A stretch of 64,000 nucleotides of DNA from Emcibacteraceae bacterium (GCA_021774795.1 JAJFIR010000006.1:124001-188000); one strand, 5' to 3'; positions 37,883-49,067 are shown, counted from the stretch's first letter. The notes: generated from the letters alone by a model not told the origin. Program-made: numbers and translations.

Positions 37883-39205
37883 ATGCGCGCAGAAGATAAT
37901 AAACTTTTAACCCAAGTTGGCCCCGGCTCCCCAATGGGGAGTTTCATGCGTGAATATTGGCTTCCCGCTTATATGACTTCGGAGGTAGAAGCAGACGGCG
38001 CACCGCTTAGAGTTAAACTTCTTGGTGAGAAACTTATTGCCTTTAAAACAAAAGAAGGCCGCTACGCGTTAATGGATCACATCTGTCCGCATCGATGTGC
38101 GTCTCTTTTTTTTGGACGAAATGAAGAGGAGGGTATCCGCTGCGTTTATCATGGTTGGAAATTTGATATTGACGGTCAATGTATAGATATGCCGAGCGAA
38201 CCGCCGGAAACCGATTTTAAAAATAAAATCAGGGTCAAGGCATATCCGTGCGTTGAACGAGGAGGGATGGTGTGGGCCTATATGGGTACGCGAGAAACAC
38301 CGCCGCCACTACCACTGCTGAACGCGAATAGAATGCCGGAAAACAACCGCAATATATGGGCATCACTTCGCGAATGTAACTGGTTGCAGGGGCTTGAAGG
38401 GGATATTGATACATCGCATTTTGGTTTTCTTCACGCGGGTGGCGCTACCCTAAAGCAGGCTGACAGTCGAAATACCCAAATAATGCTAACCGATAAGGCA
38501 CCGAAATATGAAGTTTTGGACCGGGAATACGGCACCATGTACGGTGCCTATAGGCCGGCAGAAGGGGATAACGTTCTTTGGCGTGTCGCGCAATATTTAT
38601 TTCCTTTTTGGACGATGTCACCGGGATCACTAATGGAAGAACAATTAATCGCCAGGGCATGGGTGCCAATTGATGATGGAAATGTCATGTTTTATCATTT
38701 TGGTAAGAAGGGCGCGGGGCCATCCAATAATAAAATTAAGGGCAGCAAAATTCATGGCCTTGGCGGCGAGGTTAAATTAAAACCCCATGATCCGACTAGC
38801 TGGCTTGGTCGGTTTCGCCTTGAAAGCAATGCCGAAAATGAATATCTGATTGATCGGGATGTTCAACAATCTAAAAGCTATTCAGGCATTGATACGGGCC
38901 ATATTCAGGACACTATGGTAACAGAAACCATGGGGGTGATATCTGACCGTACCAAAGAACATCTTGGCACAAGCGATAAGATGGTATCACAAACCCGCCG
39001 CCGGATTATCAAAGCCGTTAAGCACTACACTGAGACCGGAGAAACGCCGAAAAGTGTTAATGATCCTCTCGTTTATCACAAGGTGACGTCCGGTATGATG
39101 AATTTACCAAAAGAGGCAGACTGGCTTGCAGAAGCTGAAATTAAGACCGATGCGATGATTAAACATTACGGCCTGGAGCTTAAGCGGGAAGAATTAAATA
39201 CTTAA
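37883..39205 (+). CDS. Rieske [2Fe-2S] aromatic ring-hydroxylating oxygenase, alpha subunit type
   Basis: A 440-residue oxygenase of the phthalate 4,5-dioxygenase branch. The Rieske cluster ligands are CPHRCASLFF (CxH) and CVYHGWKF (CxxH). The non-heme iron ligands are in EGDIDTSHFGFLHAGG (His-x4-His with upstream Asp). Such enzymes hydroxylate or O-demethylate aromatic or similar substrates using electrons from a separate reductase; no reductase or ferredoxin gene is in the window. The first gene of the plus-strand run to 44990. Confidence 0.9.
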   Translation: MRAEDNKLLTQVGPGSPMGSFMREYWLPAYMTSEVEADGAPLRVKLLGEKLIAFKTKEGRYALMDHICPHRCASLFFGRNEEEGIRCVYHGWKFDIDGQCIDMPSEPPETDFKNKIRVKAYPCVERGGMVWAYMGTRETPPPLPLLNANRMPENNRNIWASLRECNWLQGLEGDIDTSHFGFLHAGGATLKQADSRNTQIMLTDKAPKYEVLDREYGTMYGAYRPAEGDNVLWRVAQYLFPFWTMSPGSLMEEQLIARAWVPIDDGNVMFYHFGKKGAGPSNNKIKGSKIHGLGGEVKLKPHDPTSWLGRFRLESNAENEYLIDRDVQQSKSYSGIDTGHIQDTMVTETMGVISDRTKEHLGTSDKMVSQTRRRIIKAVKHYTETGETPKSVNDPLVYHKVTSGMMNLPKEADWLAEAEIKTDAMIKHYGLELKREELNT

Positions 39206-39363
39206 TGCGCATGATAACTTTATTTTGAATAAGCAGATTTTGAGCCGATCACGCTCTCGTACCTCTATATTTTAAGTATTGAAAAAGAAAAACCAGAGGC
39301 TTAGGATGTTTTATCTCAAGATTGATTATTGCACTATGTTGCCCACGTACTGAGGATAATTTT

Positions 39364-40029
39364 ATGAAACAGAAAATAAATAGAAGAAATATCCTTCAGA
39401 GTGCGGCAACAGCACTTGGAATACACGTCGCTTCACCAATATTTATGGCTATCGCAGCATATTCGGAGCAATCGGAAGCTCAAGAACAATCAATAGCCGG
39501 TGTCGCGAGCGCGTTAAACACATCAGAGCGGGCGATGGTAGACATCCTGGCGGAGCTAATCATTCCAGAAACAGACACGCCCGGCGCGCGTGCAGCAGGT
39601 GTGCCTGATTTTATCGATAGGATGGTCTCTGAGTGGTACACGTCGGAAGATAAGAAACAGTTTATTGATGGTCTGCGCAATTTGAACCACCACTGTATAG
39701 TTTCATTCGGATCAGGATTTTTGAATAGCAACGAACAGCAACAAATCATTGCTTTGGAAGATTTGGAGCAGAATGTATCTGGCACGATTAGTGACGGAAT
39801 GATTGGTGGAAAAAGTGATCGCGTCGCGGTGGCTCATGATGACTGGGCCCTTTGGGGTGAACATCCGCTCGAAGGCCGGGACTTCTTTGATCAAATAAAA
39901 AGCCTTACTATTTTGGGTTATTATACTTCTGAGATTGGGATCGAGAGCGAGTTGATCTACGACCCTGTGCCTGGCTCTTACGATGGAAGTTATGATTTTC
40001 ATTCAGTAGGTAAACATTACACAAGCTGA
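39364..40029 (+). CDS. gluconate 2-dehydrogenase subunit 3-like protein, Tat signal
   Basis: A 221-residue protein with a twin-arginine-type N-terminus (KQKINRRNILQSAATALGIH), followed by a helical domain with MVDILAELIIPETDTPGARA and AGVPDFIDRMVSEWY, the pattern of gluconate 2-dehydrogenase subunit 3 (PF13618). In known complexes this small subunit carries the Tat signal and brings the flavoprotein partner out with it. The GMC flavoprotein gene is 40 bases downstream. Start 39364 has TGAGGA upstream; the longer frame from 39322 would bury the twin arginines. Confidence 0.86.
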   Translation: MKQKINRRNILQSAATALGIHVASPIFMAIAAYSEQSEAQEQSIAGVASALNTSERAMVDILAELIIPETDTPGARAAGVPDFIDRMVSEWYTSEDKKQFIDGLRNLNHHCIVSFGSGFLNSNEQQQIIALEDLEQNVSGTISDGMIGGKSDRVAVAHDDWALWGEHPLEGRDFFDQIKSLTILGYYTSEIGIESELIYDPVPGSYDGSYDFHSVGKHYTS

Positions 40030-40069
40030 ACAGATTATTCAGAATTATAAATTTCGGAGACTATAAAAT

Positions 40070-41764
40070 ATGGCAAATGGTGAAGATTTCGACGTGATCG
40101 TAGTTGGCTCGGGTGCGAGCGGAGGTTGGGCTGCGAAAGAATTGTGCGAAGCCGGCCTTAAGGTATTGGTTCTCGAACGTGGTAATCCGACAAGCCACCC
40201 TGAAAGCTATACTCAAGAGTTTGTTGAACCTTGGGACCGGCCATACGGCGACCAAGCACTACCCGGGGAAAATGAAAAGATTTACGGCCCTACTTCACGT
40301 TTTGTATCAACCCGCAATTCACATTTATATGCCAGGTTTGAAGATGCACCCTATGATGTGAATACAAAAAACCCTTTTGTTTGGGCGCGTCCCGGTGCTG
40401 TCGGCGGCAAATCGCTCGTCTGGGGTCGGCAAGTCTATCGGTGGAGTGATCTTGATTTCGAAGCCAACAAAAGAGACGGTAATGGCATTGATTGGCCGAT
40501 CCGTTATAGCGATATAGCACCGTGGTATTCGCATGTTGAAAAATATATTGGTGTACAAGGGTCGTATGAAAAGCTACCGCAACTTCCGGACAGCGAATTT
40601 ATGCCGGCGATGGAGATGAACTACGCCGAGAAAATTGTTAAAAAAGGAATTGAAGACAATTTCGACGGTCGCAAGCTTATTATTGGCCGATCTGCGAATA
40701 TGACACAGGCTAAACCGGAGCAGGGACGCTCGGCATGCCAGTATAGGGATCAATGTGTCGGTGGCTGCTCATTCGGTGCATATTATTCTTCGGTCAGCGT
40801 CACGCTCCCTGCGGCAGATAGAACCGGGAACCTTACTGTCCAAGCCAATACCGTCGTTTCATCGCTTGAATATGATCCGGTTAAAAAGCGCGTGACGGGG
40901 GTGCGTGTTGTCAATACCGAAAGCAAAAAATCTGAAATAATTAGATCAAGAATTGTTTTTCTTTGTGCGTCGACTATTGGATCAACCCAGGTATTATTGA
41001 ACTCTGTTTCAGAGGCAACGCCAAAGGGTCTTGGGGGCGCGTCCGGTGCCCTTGGGCGTTATCTGATGGATCATACATGGGGAACACGAATTCAGGGAAT
41101 GGTTTCGGACACGCAAGGCAAAATCGAACGTGGCCGCAGGCCGACCGGTATTTATGTACCGCGATACAGAAATATTGGTGCTGAAAATGATGCCAACGTT
41201 GATTTTATACGTGGATATAATTTTCAAGGCGGGGCAAAACCGGAAGGATGGACACAGCGAGCCGCAAATACACCCGGTTTCGGCAAATCGTTAAAAGCGG
41301 GAATAAACACGCCGGGAGATTGGCTTTTCACTCTTTACGGCTTTGCGGAGTGCCTGCCATACAAAGACAATAAGATGGAGCTATCCACAAAAAAGGATCC
41401 ATATGGCATCCCGCAGGTAAAATTTGATGTAGAGTTTAAGGCAAACGAGTTCAAATTGGTTAAAGATATGATATCCGAGGGTGAGAAGATGCTGAACGCT
41501 GCCGGGTTATCCGGCGTCAAAAGCACCATGGGTGAAATGCGCCCCGGACTTGGTATTCACGAAATGGGTACAGCGCGTATGGGCAATGATCCATCAAATT
41601 CAGTGGTAAATAAATGGAACCAGGTTCACGATGCGCCAAATGTTTTTGTAACAGACGGTGCCTGTATGACATCTTCTTCCTGTGTGAATCCGACCTTGAC
41701 CTTTATGGCGATAACAGCGCGCGCTGCAAATTATGCAGTTGAGCAAATGAAAATGGGAGATTAA
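40070..41764 (+). CDS. GMC-family FAD-dependent oxidoreductase
   Basis: A 564-residue flavoprotein with the FAD motif IVVGSGASGGWAAKELCEAG at the N-terminus, GAVGGKSLVWGRQVYRW near 115, a Cys-rich patch (SACQYRDQCVGGCSFGAY) near 225, GIHEMGTARMG near 490 and SSCVNPTLTFMAITARAANY at the C-terminus. It has no signal of its own, so it probably leaves the cytoplasm together with the Tat-tagged subunit 3. No cytochrome subunit is nearby. It likely oxidises an alcohol or sugar-like group; the substrate is unknown. Confidence 0.9.
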   Translation: MANGEDFDVIVVGSGASGGWAAKELCEAGLKVLVLERGNPTSHPESYTQEFVEPWDRPYGDQALPGENEKIYGPTSRFVSTRNSHLYARFEDAPYDVNTKNPFVWARPGAVGGKSLVWGRQVYRWSDLDFEANKRDGNGIDWPIRYSDIAPWYSHVEKYIGVQGSYEKLPQLPDSEFMPAMEMNYAEKIVKKGIEDNFDGRKLIIGRSANMTQAKPEQGRSACQYRDQCVGGCSFGAYYSSVSVTLPAADRTGNLTVQANTVVSSLEYDPVKKRVTGVRVVNTESKKSEIIRSRIVFLCASTIGSTQVLLNSVSEATPKGLGGASGALGRYLMDHTWGTRIQGMVSDTQGKIERGRRPTGIYVPRYRNIGAENDANVDFIRGYNFQGGAKPEGWTQRAANTPGFGKSLKAGINTPGDWLFTLYGFAECLPYKDNKMELSTKKDPYGIPQVKFDVEFKANEFKLVKDMISEGEKMLNAAGLSGVKSTMGEMRPGLGIHEMGTARMGNDPSNSVVNKWNQVHDAPNVFVTDGACMTSSSCVNPTLTFMAITARAANYAVEQMKMGD

Positions 41765-41765
41765 A

Positions 41766-42299
41766 ATGGATGCTGTCAGCCTAAATATTTTTCCGACCGC
41801 CGTTCATATAATTAAGACCAAAACATGGCCAAAGTATAAGAGCTATCTCTTAGATACTATAAAGAATCAGCAAGATCCTGCTTATCGCCCAACGCCGGGA
41901 TTTTATACTGATTATGACTTGGATCAACCTTGGCTCGAGAAAATTTGGGGAGAGTTCATAGAGCCGGAGATGAAGATATTTCTTGATCAAACCCGAACGA
42001 AGCGAGTAGATATATGGGCGCAGGAATATATCGATGAGGCCGATCATTCTGCTCACCGGCATCAGATTATGGGTTACGGCTGCGTTTTATACGCTAAATT
42101 CGATCCAAAGCATCACACGGGAACGACATTATTTAGACCATTCCTTGATCCGAATGACTATACTAATTCTAATGACATTTTCACACCTGAGGTTGAAGAG
42201 GGCAATATTCTTATATTTCCGTCCTGGATGTTACATATGGTAAAACCGAGTAAAAGCAATGTGCCACGCGTAGTAGTTGCTTTTAATCTGGCACCTTAA
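41766..42299 (+). CDS. putative 2OG-Fe(II) oxygenase
   Basis: A 177-residue protein starting one base after the GMC stop. The C-terminal half has DHSAHRHQIMGYGCVLYAKF, then FPSWMLHMVKP and VPRVVVAFNL, which fits the double-stranded beta-helix of the TIGR02466-like 2OG-Fe(II) oxygenases: proximal His in the HRH segment, distal His in WMLH, and Arg for 2-oxoglutarate in PRVVVAFN. No signal peptide. The tight spacing suggests it modifies a product of the neighbouring oxidoreductases. Assignment is by motif pattern. Confidence 0.68.
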   Translation: MDAVSLNIFPTAVHIIKTKTWPKYKSYLLDTIKNQQDPAYRPTPGFYTDYDLDQPWLEKIWGEFIEPEMKIFLDQTRTKRVDIWAQEYIDEADHSAHRHQIMGYGCVLYAKFDPKHHTGTTLFRPFLDPNDYTNSNDIFTPEVEEGNILIFPSWMLHMVKPSKSNVPRVVVAFNLAP

Positions 42300-42311
42300 T
42301 ATTCGCGAATA
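42300..42311. repeat. 12-bp palindrome TATTCGCGAATA
   Basis: A perfect palindrome directly after the stop codon at 42299 and 99 bases upstream of ggt. It could be a protein-binding site for ggt; nothing else supports it. Confidence 0.25.
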
Positions 42312-42398
42312 ACCATTCACATTGAAAATTACTGTGATATGGTTTGATTAATTAAAATCTTGAAACGGAAATAGCATCAATAAACCGGAGGATTGAGC

Positions 42399-44135
42399 AT
42401 GCTCAAGAAGCTCACAATACTACTCGCCGTCGCAAGTATTGCTGCGTCTAATATTACACTTATTAACGCCCAGGAAAGATTATCAACACCATTATTTGAA
42501 TATAATGCGATCAATCATCCTGTAATAGGTAGAAAAGGCATGGTCGCAAGCCACAATGCCTTGTCCAGTGAAATTACAGCGGAAATCATGAGAAAAGGGG
42601 GCAATGCCATTGATGCCGGAGCGGCCCTTGGGTTTGCCCTTGCCGTGACGCTTCCGCGCGCAGGAAATATTGGCGGTGGCGGCTTTATGCTGGTTCATGT
42701 CGCCAAGCTTAACAAAACAATAGCCGTAGACTTTAGAGAGTTCGCGCCCGCTGCGGCCCATAAGGATATGTTTTTTGATGAAGAGGGTAATGTATCAAAC
42801 GCAGAATATCGATTTACCCATAAATCTTCGGCTGTTCCGGGCTCGGTCGCGGGGCTCGCGCATATCGTAGAAAAATATGGAACAATGACGCTTGCGGAAG
42901 TGTTGGAACCGGCAATCCGCCTCGCTCGTGATGGCATTATTGTAACCTATGATCTTGCCGCTGACCTTGATAGAAGCGAGCGGCTCAGGAATAATCCCGC
43001 TGCCCTCAAGAAATTCTATAAGCCTGACGGATCAAACTATGAGGTTGGCGAGCTTTTTAAACAACCGGACCTTGCCTGGACGTTATCTGAAATCGCCGAA
43101 CACGGCGTTGATGCATTTTACAAAGGAAGCGTTGCAAAAAAAATAGTTGCCGATATGGAAGCACATAATGGGTTAATTACGATGGCGGACCTTGCGGCCT
43201 ATAAAGTAATCGAACGTGAGCCCGTTCGCGGGACTTATCGGGGTTATGAAATTGCCGCATCGCCCGCGCCAAGTTCCGGCGGCACCCATGTGATACAGAT
43301 GCTTAATATACTTGAAAATTTCCCACTAGCGGAAATGGGCCCGGGTAGTTCTTCCGCGCTTCATATCACTGCGGAGGCGATGAAACTGGCATATGCTGAT
43401 CGCAGTAAATATTTGGGAGATCCGGATTTTATTGATATTCCCACGGATGCACTTGTTGACAAAGGTTATGCAAAATCACTTGCAGCGAGTATTTCCATGG
43501 ATAAAGCCACGCCTTCGGAAGAAATAGCACCGGGTAATCTGGCAATTTATGAAAGCGATGAAACAACTCATTATTCGGTCATGGATAGTGAAGGCAACAT
43601 GGTTGGTAATACTTACACTTTAATGTTTTCATTTGGATCAGGTGTTGTGATCGAAGGCACCGGTATTTTAATGAATAATAATATTGGTAATTTCACATTA
43701 AGGCCGGACATTCCAGATGCCTTTGGATTGATGGGTAGTGAAGATAATATGATCCATCCTTACAGACGTCCCGTGAGTTCCATGTCACCGATCATAGTAT
43801 CAAAAGATGGAAAGCCATTTTTTATGACAGGAACCCCTGGAGGATCAAAGATAATCAGTGCCAATATGCAGATGGTGCTCAACGTGCTTGAGTATGGAAT
43901 GAATATCGCTGATGCATCGGTTACACCGCGCATTCACCACCAATGGTATCCTGCTGAGCTTCAGGTTGAAAGCGGCATAAGCCCTGATACAGTATCTTTG
44001 TTGCGACAGAAAGGTCATACCGTTGTGTTTAGTCCCGGTATGGGTAGCCTTCAAAGTATTATGTGGCAGGATGGTTTATTTTATGGTTACTCCGACCCAA
44101 GGCGACCGGGCGCAAAGGCCGTGGGCGTTGAGTGA
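42399..44135 (+). CDS. ggt: gamma-glutamyltransferase
   Basis: Periplasmic N-terminal-nucleophile enzyme that cleaves or transfers gamma-glutamyl groups from glutathione and its conjugates. 578 residues: signal peptide (about 1-23, cleavage near NAQE), the large-subunit region with GNIGGGGFMLVH, and the processing site with nucleophile Thr in ESDETTHYSVMDSEGNMVG near residue 388. Autocleavage there gives the small subunit with GTPGGSKIISANMQMVLN. The start ATG at 42399 has a perfect GGAGG seven bases upstream; the TTG at 42393 is ruled out by that spacing. Confidence 0.92.
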   Translation: MLKKLTILLAVASIAASNITLINAQERLSTPLFEYNAINHPVIGRKGMVASHNALSSEITAEIMRKGGNAIDAGAALGFALAVTLPRAGNIGGGGFMLVHVAKLNKTIAVDFREFAPAAAHKDMFFDEEGNVSNAEYRFTHKSSAVPGSVAGLAHIVEKYGTMTLAEVLEPAIRLARDGIIVTYDLAADLDRSERLRNNPAALKKFYKPDGSNYEVGELFKQPDLAWTLSEIAEHGVDAFYKGSVAKKIVADMEAHNGLITMADLAAYKVIEREPVRGTYRGYEIAASPAPSSGGTHVIQMLNILENFPLAEMGPGSSSALHITAEAMKLAYADRSKYLGDPDFIDIPTDALVDKGYAKSLAASISMDKATPSEEIAPGNLAIYESDETTHYSVMDSEGNMVGNTYTLMFSFGSGVVIEGTGILMNNNIGNFTLRPDIPDAFGLMGSEDNMIHPYRRPVSSMSPIIVSKDGKPFFMTGTPGGSKIISANMQMVLNVLEYGMNIADASVTPRIHHQWYPAELQVESGISPDTVSLLRQKGHTVVFSPGMGSLQSIMWQDGLFYGYSDPRRPGAKAVGVE

Positions 44136-44213
44136 GACAGCGCTAAACCGCCATGTTGGATTATGGCTAAAGTTATAGTATGACAAGTCTTACAATTACT
44201 TTTGGAGAGTGTC

Positions 44214-44990
44214 ATGGAGCTGAATGAAATAATTGACTTTAATCGTCATCAAATTACTGCAAAAGAATTTAAGAAAAACAGCCGTGAAAAATTTGATAGG
44301 GATGGATTGCTCATTCTGACAAACTTTCTAACCGATAATGCCATCGATGTAATCTATCAAGAAGGTGTCGAAAATCAGGACAAAGCATATTTTTGTGAAA
44401 ATTGGCATAACGTATACTTGATGCCCTCTGATCCTGAATATAATGAAGAACACCCCCGCAATAAAAATATACTATCATCTAAAGGTTGCATTACAGACGA
44501 CCAGATTTCGAAAAATTCTATATTGAGAACAATTTATAATTCACAGGAGTTTAAAGAATTTCTGATTGATATTTTGGATGAGGAGGCATTATTCCCCTAT
44601 GCTGATCATATGTCCTCAATCAATTTACATTATGCAAAGACAGGTCAGGAACTAGGTTGGCATTTTGATAATTCTTCTTTTGCGATTACGTTAATGATCC
44701 AACCTGCGATTGAAGGCGGTGAATTCGAATATGTTCGCCGCGTCAGGGATGCTGAAAATGGCGAAATGAATTTTAGCGTCACTGACGACATAATATCGGG
44801 AAAGACTATACCGAATAAACTTGCTCAATCTGCGGGGGCACTGGTGTTGTTTCGTGGCAGAAACGCGATCCACCGGGTAACTGCGAACTTGGGTGAGGAA
44901 ACCAGAATGCTTGTGGTGTTGGCGTATAATAATGAACCCGGCATTGCGCTTTCTGAAACTGCGGCGAAAACATTTTACGGCCGAAGTTAA
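44214..44990 (+). CDS. 2OG-Fe(II) oxygenase, HalD/ArpA-like
   Basis: A 258-residue non-heme iron oxygenase. The facial triad is visible: ELGWHFDNSSFAITLM gives His-x-Asp, NAIHRVTANLG the distal His, and ETRMLVVLAYN the 2-oxoglutarate-binding Arg. GGEFEYVRRVRD is typical of the HalD/ArpA-like family. The Asp in HxD indicates a hydroxylase, since amino-acid halogenases of related folds have Gly there. Start ATG 44214 has GGAGAG five bases upstream; TTG at 44202 lies within that ribosome site. Substrate unknown; amino-acid-like substrates are common in this family. Confidence 0.8.
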   Translation: MELNEIIDFNRHQITAKEFKKNSREKFDRDGLLILTNFLTDNAIDVIYQEGVENQDKAYFCENWHNVYLMPSDPEYNEEHPRNKNILSSKGCITDDQISKNSILRTIYNSQEFKEFLIDILDEEALFPYADHMSSINLHYAKTGQELGWHFDNSSFAITLMIQPAIEGGEFEYVRRVRDAENGEMNFSVTDDIISGKTIPNKLAQSAGALVLFRGRNAIHRVTANLGEETRMLVVLAYNNEPGIALSETAAKTFYGRS

Positions 44991-45050
44991 GATCGTTTAT
45001 TACCCTGAGAAAAAACTGGAATACCTTATAGCAAGGCGACCTATTTTAAA

Positions 45051-45423
45051 TTATTCCGCCGTAACAGGTATAGAAAGTTCGGCTGCTGCTTTCTTTTCTT
45101 GCTGAAGTTTTAGCCAATATGTTGGTTTTAAAAAATAAAGAACTCCCGCACAAATAATCAACAAGAAATCCGGCAAAAAAAGCAGCAATCGCGGCCGTAC
45201 CGAACTTAAAAGTCGCAGCAGTAAGAATATCCCCACGCGAAAACCCCAGTTCCGTTTCGATATCCACGTAAATGAATTGCAGCATTAATAGTGGTGCAGA
45301 GAAACAAAACATGATGACCGGATAACAGGCCAGTATGTTCCACCAACCATAATATACTCTACCGCCCGGCCCGTTCATATCCGCTTCGATTTCTTTATAC
45401 AGTCCGGTAAAAATATTTGCCAT
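45051..45423 (-). pseudogene. MFS transporter remnant with internal deletion
   Basis: From ATG 45423 the first frame encodes a normal-looking major-facilitator N-terminus with RVYYGWWNILACYPVIMF and LTAATFKFGTAAIAAFFAGF, about two helices, up to residue 90. The other frame over the same bases then gives DFLLIICAGVLYFLKPTYWL and a charged tail ending at TAA 45051-45053, which reads like the last helix and C-terminus of an MFS protein. Roughly 300 residues between are missing. The shared stretch at 45154-45171 encodes both GFLVDY and DFLLII, suggesting a deletion between short repeats. Non-functional. Confidence 0.7.
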
Positions 45424-45556
45424 TGTATATTTCCCGTCGATTTTCCTTCATTTTATCGATATTATAATAACGAATTTATTGGAAAATACAATGTTCCGTT
45501 TCAACTCAGCTTAATATGATAAGCTCTAAGCGCGAGTTTTTCCTTTAAGACTATTT

Positions 45557-47737
45557 CTAAAATTTTCGCGGTGTCGGCTTTCCGCGTTTTTTTCTATATT
45601 GTCTTGTGCCGGGCTTGCCGAGGGTAGAGCGCCCTTCGGGTTTGATATATCGAGCCACCGGATCATAATCAATGCCGAGTTCTTTGTCCTCAAGATGTTT
45701 AATTTCGTCGCGAAGTTTCGCAGCTTCTTCAAATTCAAGATTACCTGCTGCTTCGATCATTGTTTTCTCTAACCCTGAGATATAGCTGCGCAGGTTATGA
45801 CCGACCAGATTATTAGTGCTGTCGGTATCCAGCGATACGGTAACATGATCGCCTTCTGCGGTATCACCAATCACGTCACCGATTGATTTTTTGATGCTCT
45901 CGGGCGTAATGCCGTGCTCCTTATTAAAGGCTTCCTGAATGCTTCGACGGCGATCAGTTTCACTTATGGCTGCTTTGATGCTGCGTGTTTCCTTGTCTGC
46001 ATAAAGCATCACTTTACTATCCACGTTACGGGCGGCGCGGCCAATGGTTTGAATAAGTGAGGTTTCAGAACGCAAAAAGCCTTCTTTATCAGCGTCAAGA
46101 ATGGCGACAAGGCCGGTTTCCGGAATATCAAGGCCTTCGCGAAGCAGATTGATACCAATAAGGATATCAAAAATACCAAGGCGTAAATCACGGATGATAT
46201 CAATACGTTCTAAAGTATCGATATCGGAATGCATATACCGCACTTTTAACCCGCTATCATGCATATATTCCGATAAATCTTCGGCCATTCGTTTGGTCAA
46301 TGTTGTCACCAGTACCCGGTGGCCATTTTTGATCACATCCTGAACTTCATGGAGCAGGTCATCGACCTGTGTTTCCACGGGCCTGATTTCCACGGGTGGG
46401 TCAGTAAGTCCCGTCGGCCTGATCACTTGTTCAACGTATTCACCGCCTGTCTGCTCGAGCTCCCAATTGCCGGGTGTGGCAGAAACATAGATGGTTTGCG
46501 GGCGAAAATATTCCCATTCGCTAAATTTAAGCGGGCGGTTATCTATGCAAGATGGCAGGCGGAAACCAAATTCTGATAATGTTGATTTTCGCGAAAAATC
46601 CCCTTTGGACATGCCACCGATTTGCGGCACGCTGACATGGCTTTCGTCCATGAAGAGCAGCATATTTTCCGGTAAATATTCAAAAAGCGTTGGCGGAGCT
46701 TCACCGGGATTTCGGCCCGTTAAATGGCGTGAGTAATTTTCAATACCTGCGCATACACCTGTTGCGGTTAGCATTTCCAGATCAAATTTGGTCCTTTGCT
46801 CCAGCCGCGCCGCTTCAAGAAGCATACCTTTTTCGGCATAATCCTTTAACGTGCGTTCAAGTTCTGCTTTTATGGTTTTAATTGCCTGATCCATGCTTGG
46901 GCCCGGCGTTACGTAATGGCTATTGGCATATACTTTAACCGAGGTTAACTCCTCTACCTTTTCTCCGGTTAAGGGGTCAAACAGGGTCATACGTTCAAGC
47001 TCATCCCCGAAAAAATCAAGCCGCCAGGCGCGGTCTTCAAAGTGGCTTGGGAATATTTCAATAACATCACCGCGCACCCGGAATGAACCACGGGTAAAGG
47101 CCATGTCGTTTCGCCGATATTGCAGCGCGACCAGGTCACGAAGCAGCTTGCGCTGATCATAAAGCATGCCTATTTCAAACTGTATCGCCATTTGCAAGTA
47201 TGTTTCTGCGGCGCCCATACCATAGATGCAGGAAACACTGGCGACAATGATCACATCATCCCGTTCAAAGATCGAACGGGTTGCCGCGTGGCGCATACGG
47301 TCGATGCTTTCATTGATGCTCGCATCTTTTTCGATAAAGGTATCAGAGCGCGGCACATATGCCTCCGGCTGGTAATAATCATAGTAGGACACGAAATATT
47401 CAACCGCGTTATTAGGAAAGAAGCTTTTCATTTCGCCGTAAAGCTGTGCGGCCAGGGTTTTATTGTGGGCCATAATCAGGGCAGGACGCTGGGTTCCTTC
47501 GATTATCTTGGCCATGGTATAGGTTTTGCCAGAACCCGTGACCCCAAGCAGCACTTGGTCAGTTAATCCGTCATTTAACCCTTCGGTAAGGGACTTAATC
47601 GCATTGGGTTGATCGCCAGCAGGCTCGAACTCGGATTCGATTTTAAACTTTATGCCGCCTTCGGTTTTAGTCGGGCGGTCATAATACTCACGCGTTTGCA
47701 AAATTGTTGGTGAATTTAGGCTATATTCCTGTTTCAT
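45557..47737 (-). CDS. uvrB: excinuclease ABC subunit B
   Basis: Damage-verifying helicase-like subunit of nucleotide excision repair, 726 residues. Walker [15 protein letters not shown], the beta-hairpin [24 protein letters not shown]-type [13 protein letters not shown], helicase motif [11 protein letters not shown], and a C-terminal UVR motif (about residues 645-680, [17 protein letters not shown]) that contacts UvrC. The N-terminus has about 30 residues before the usual [14 protein letters not shown] start, so a later start is possible. No alphaproteobacterial SOS box is evident upstream. Confidence 0.96.
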   Translation of the reverse strand: MKQEYSLNSPTILQTREYYDRPTKTEGGIKFKIESEFEPAGDQPNAIKSLTEGLNDGLTDQVLLGVTGSGKTYTMAKIIEGTQRPALIMAHNKTLAAQLYGEMKSFFPNNAVEYFVSYYDYYQPEAYVPRSDTFIEKDASINESIDRMRHAATRSIFERDDVIIVASVSCIYGMGAAETYLQMAIQFEIGMLYDQRKLLRDLVALQYRRNDMAFTRGSFRVRGDVIEIFPSHFEDRAWRLDFFGDELERMTLFDPLTGEKVEELTSVKVYANSHYVTPGPSMDQAIKTIKAELERTLKDYAEKGMLLEAARLEQRTKFDLEMLTATGVCAGIENYSRHLTGRNPGEAPPTLFEYLPENMLLFMDESHVSVPQIGGMSKGDFSRKSTLSEFGFRLPSCIDNRPLKFSEWEYFRPQTIYVSATPGNWELEQTGGEYVEQVIRPTGLTDPPVEIRPVETQVDDLLHEVQDVIKNGHRVLVTTLTKRMAEDLSEYMHDSGLKVRYMHSDIDTLERIDIIRDLRLGIFDILIGINLLREGLDIPETGLVAILDADKEGFLRSETSLIQTIGRAARNVDSKVMLYADKETRSIKAAISETDRRRSIQEAFNKEHGITPESIKKSIGDVIGDTAEGDHVTVSLDTDSTNNLVGHNLRSYISGLEKTMIEAAGNLEFEEAAKLRDEIKHLEDKELGIDYDPVARYIKPEGRSTLGKPGTRQYRKKRGKPTPRKF

Positions 47738-47843
47738 GAAGATAATATGGTGCTATTTTGTTCTTTTTGCAATCTCTCTCTTGCACTATTTTTCTACATC
47801 ACTTAATTTCCACAATATAGCTTAAATCAATTTATTATTTTAG

Positions 47844-49064
<1,221 letters not shown>

Positions 49065-49067
49065 TCA

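Noticed and set aside
44214-44990. Radical halogenase of the BesD type
   Set aside because: The iron motif is HFD (His-x-Asp); halogenases need a small residue instead of the Asp.
45046-45423. The MFS N-terminal frame as an intact 125-residue gene
   Set aside because: After residue 90 the sequence loses its membrane-protein pattern while another frame continues with the transporter C-terminus; a remnant explains both.
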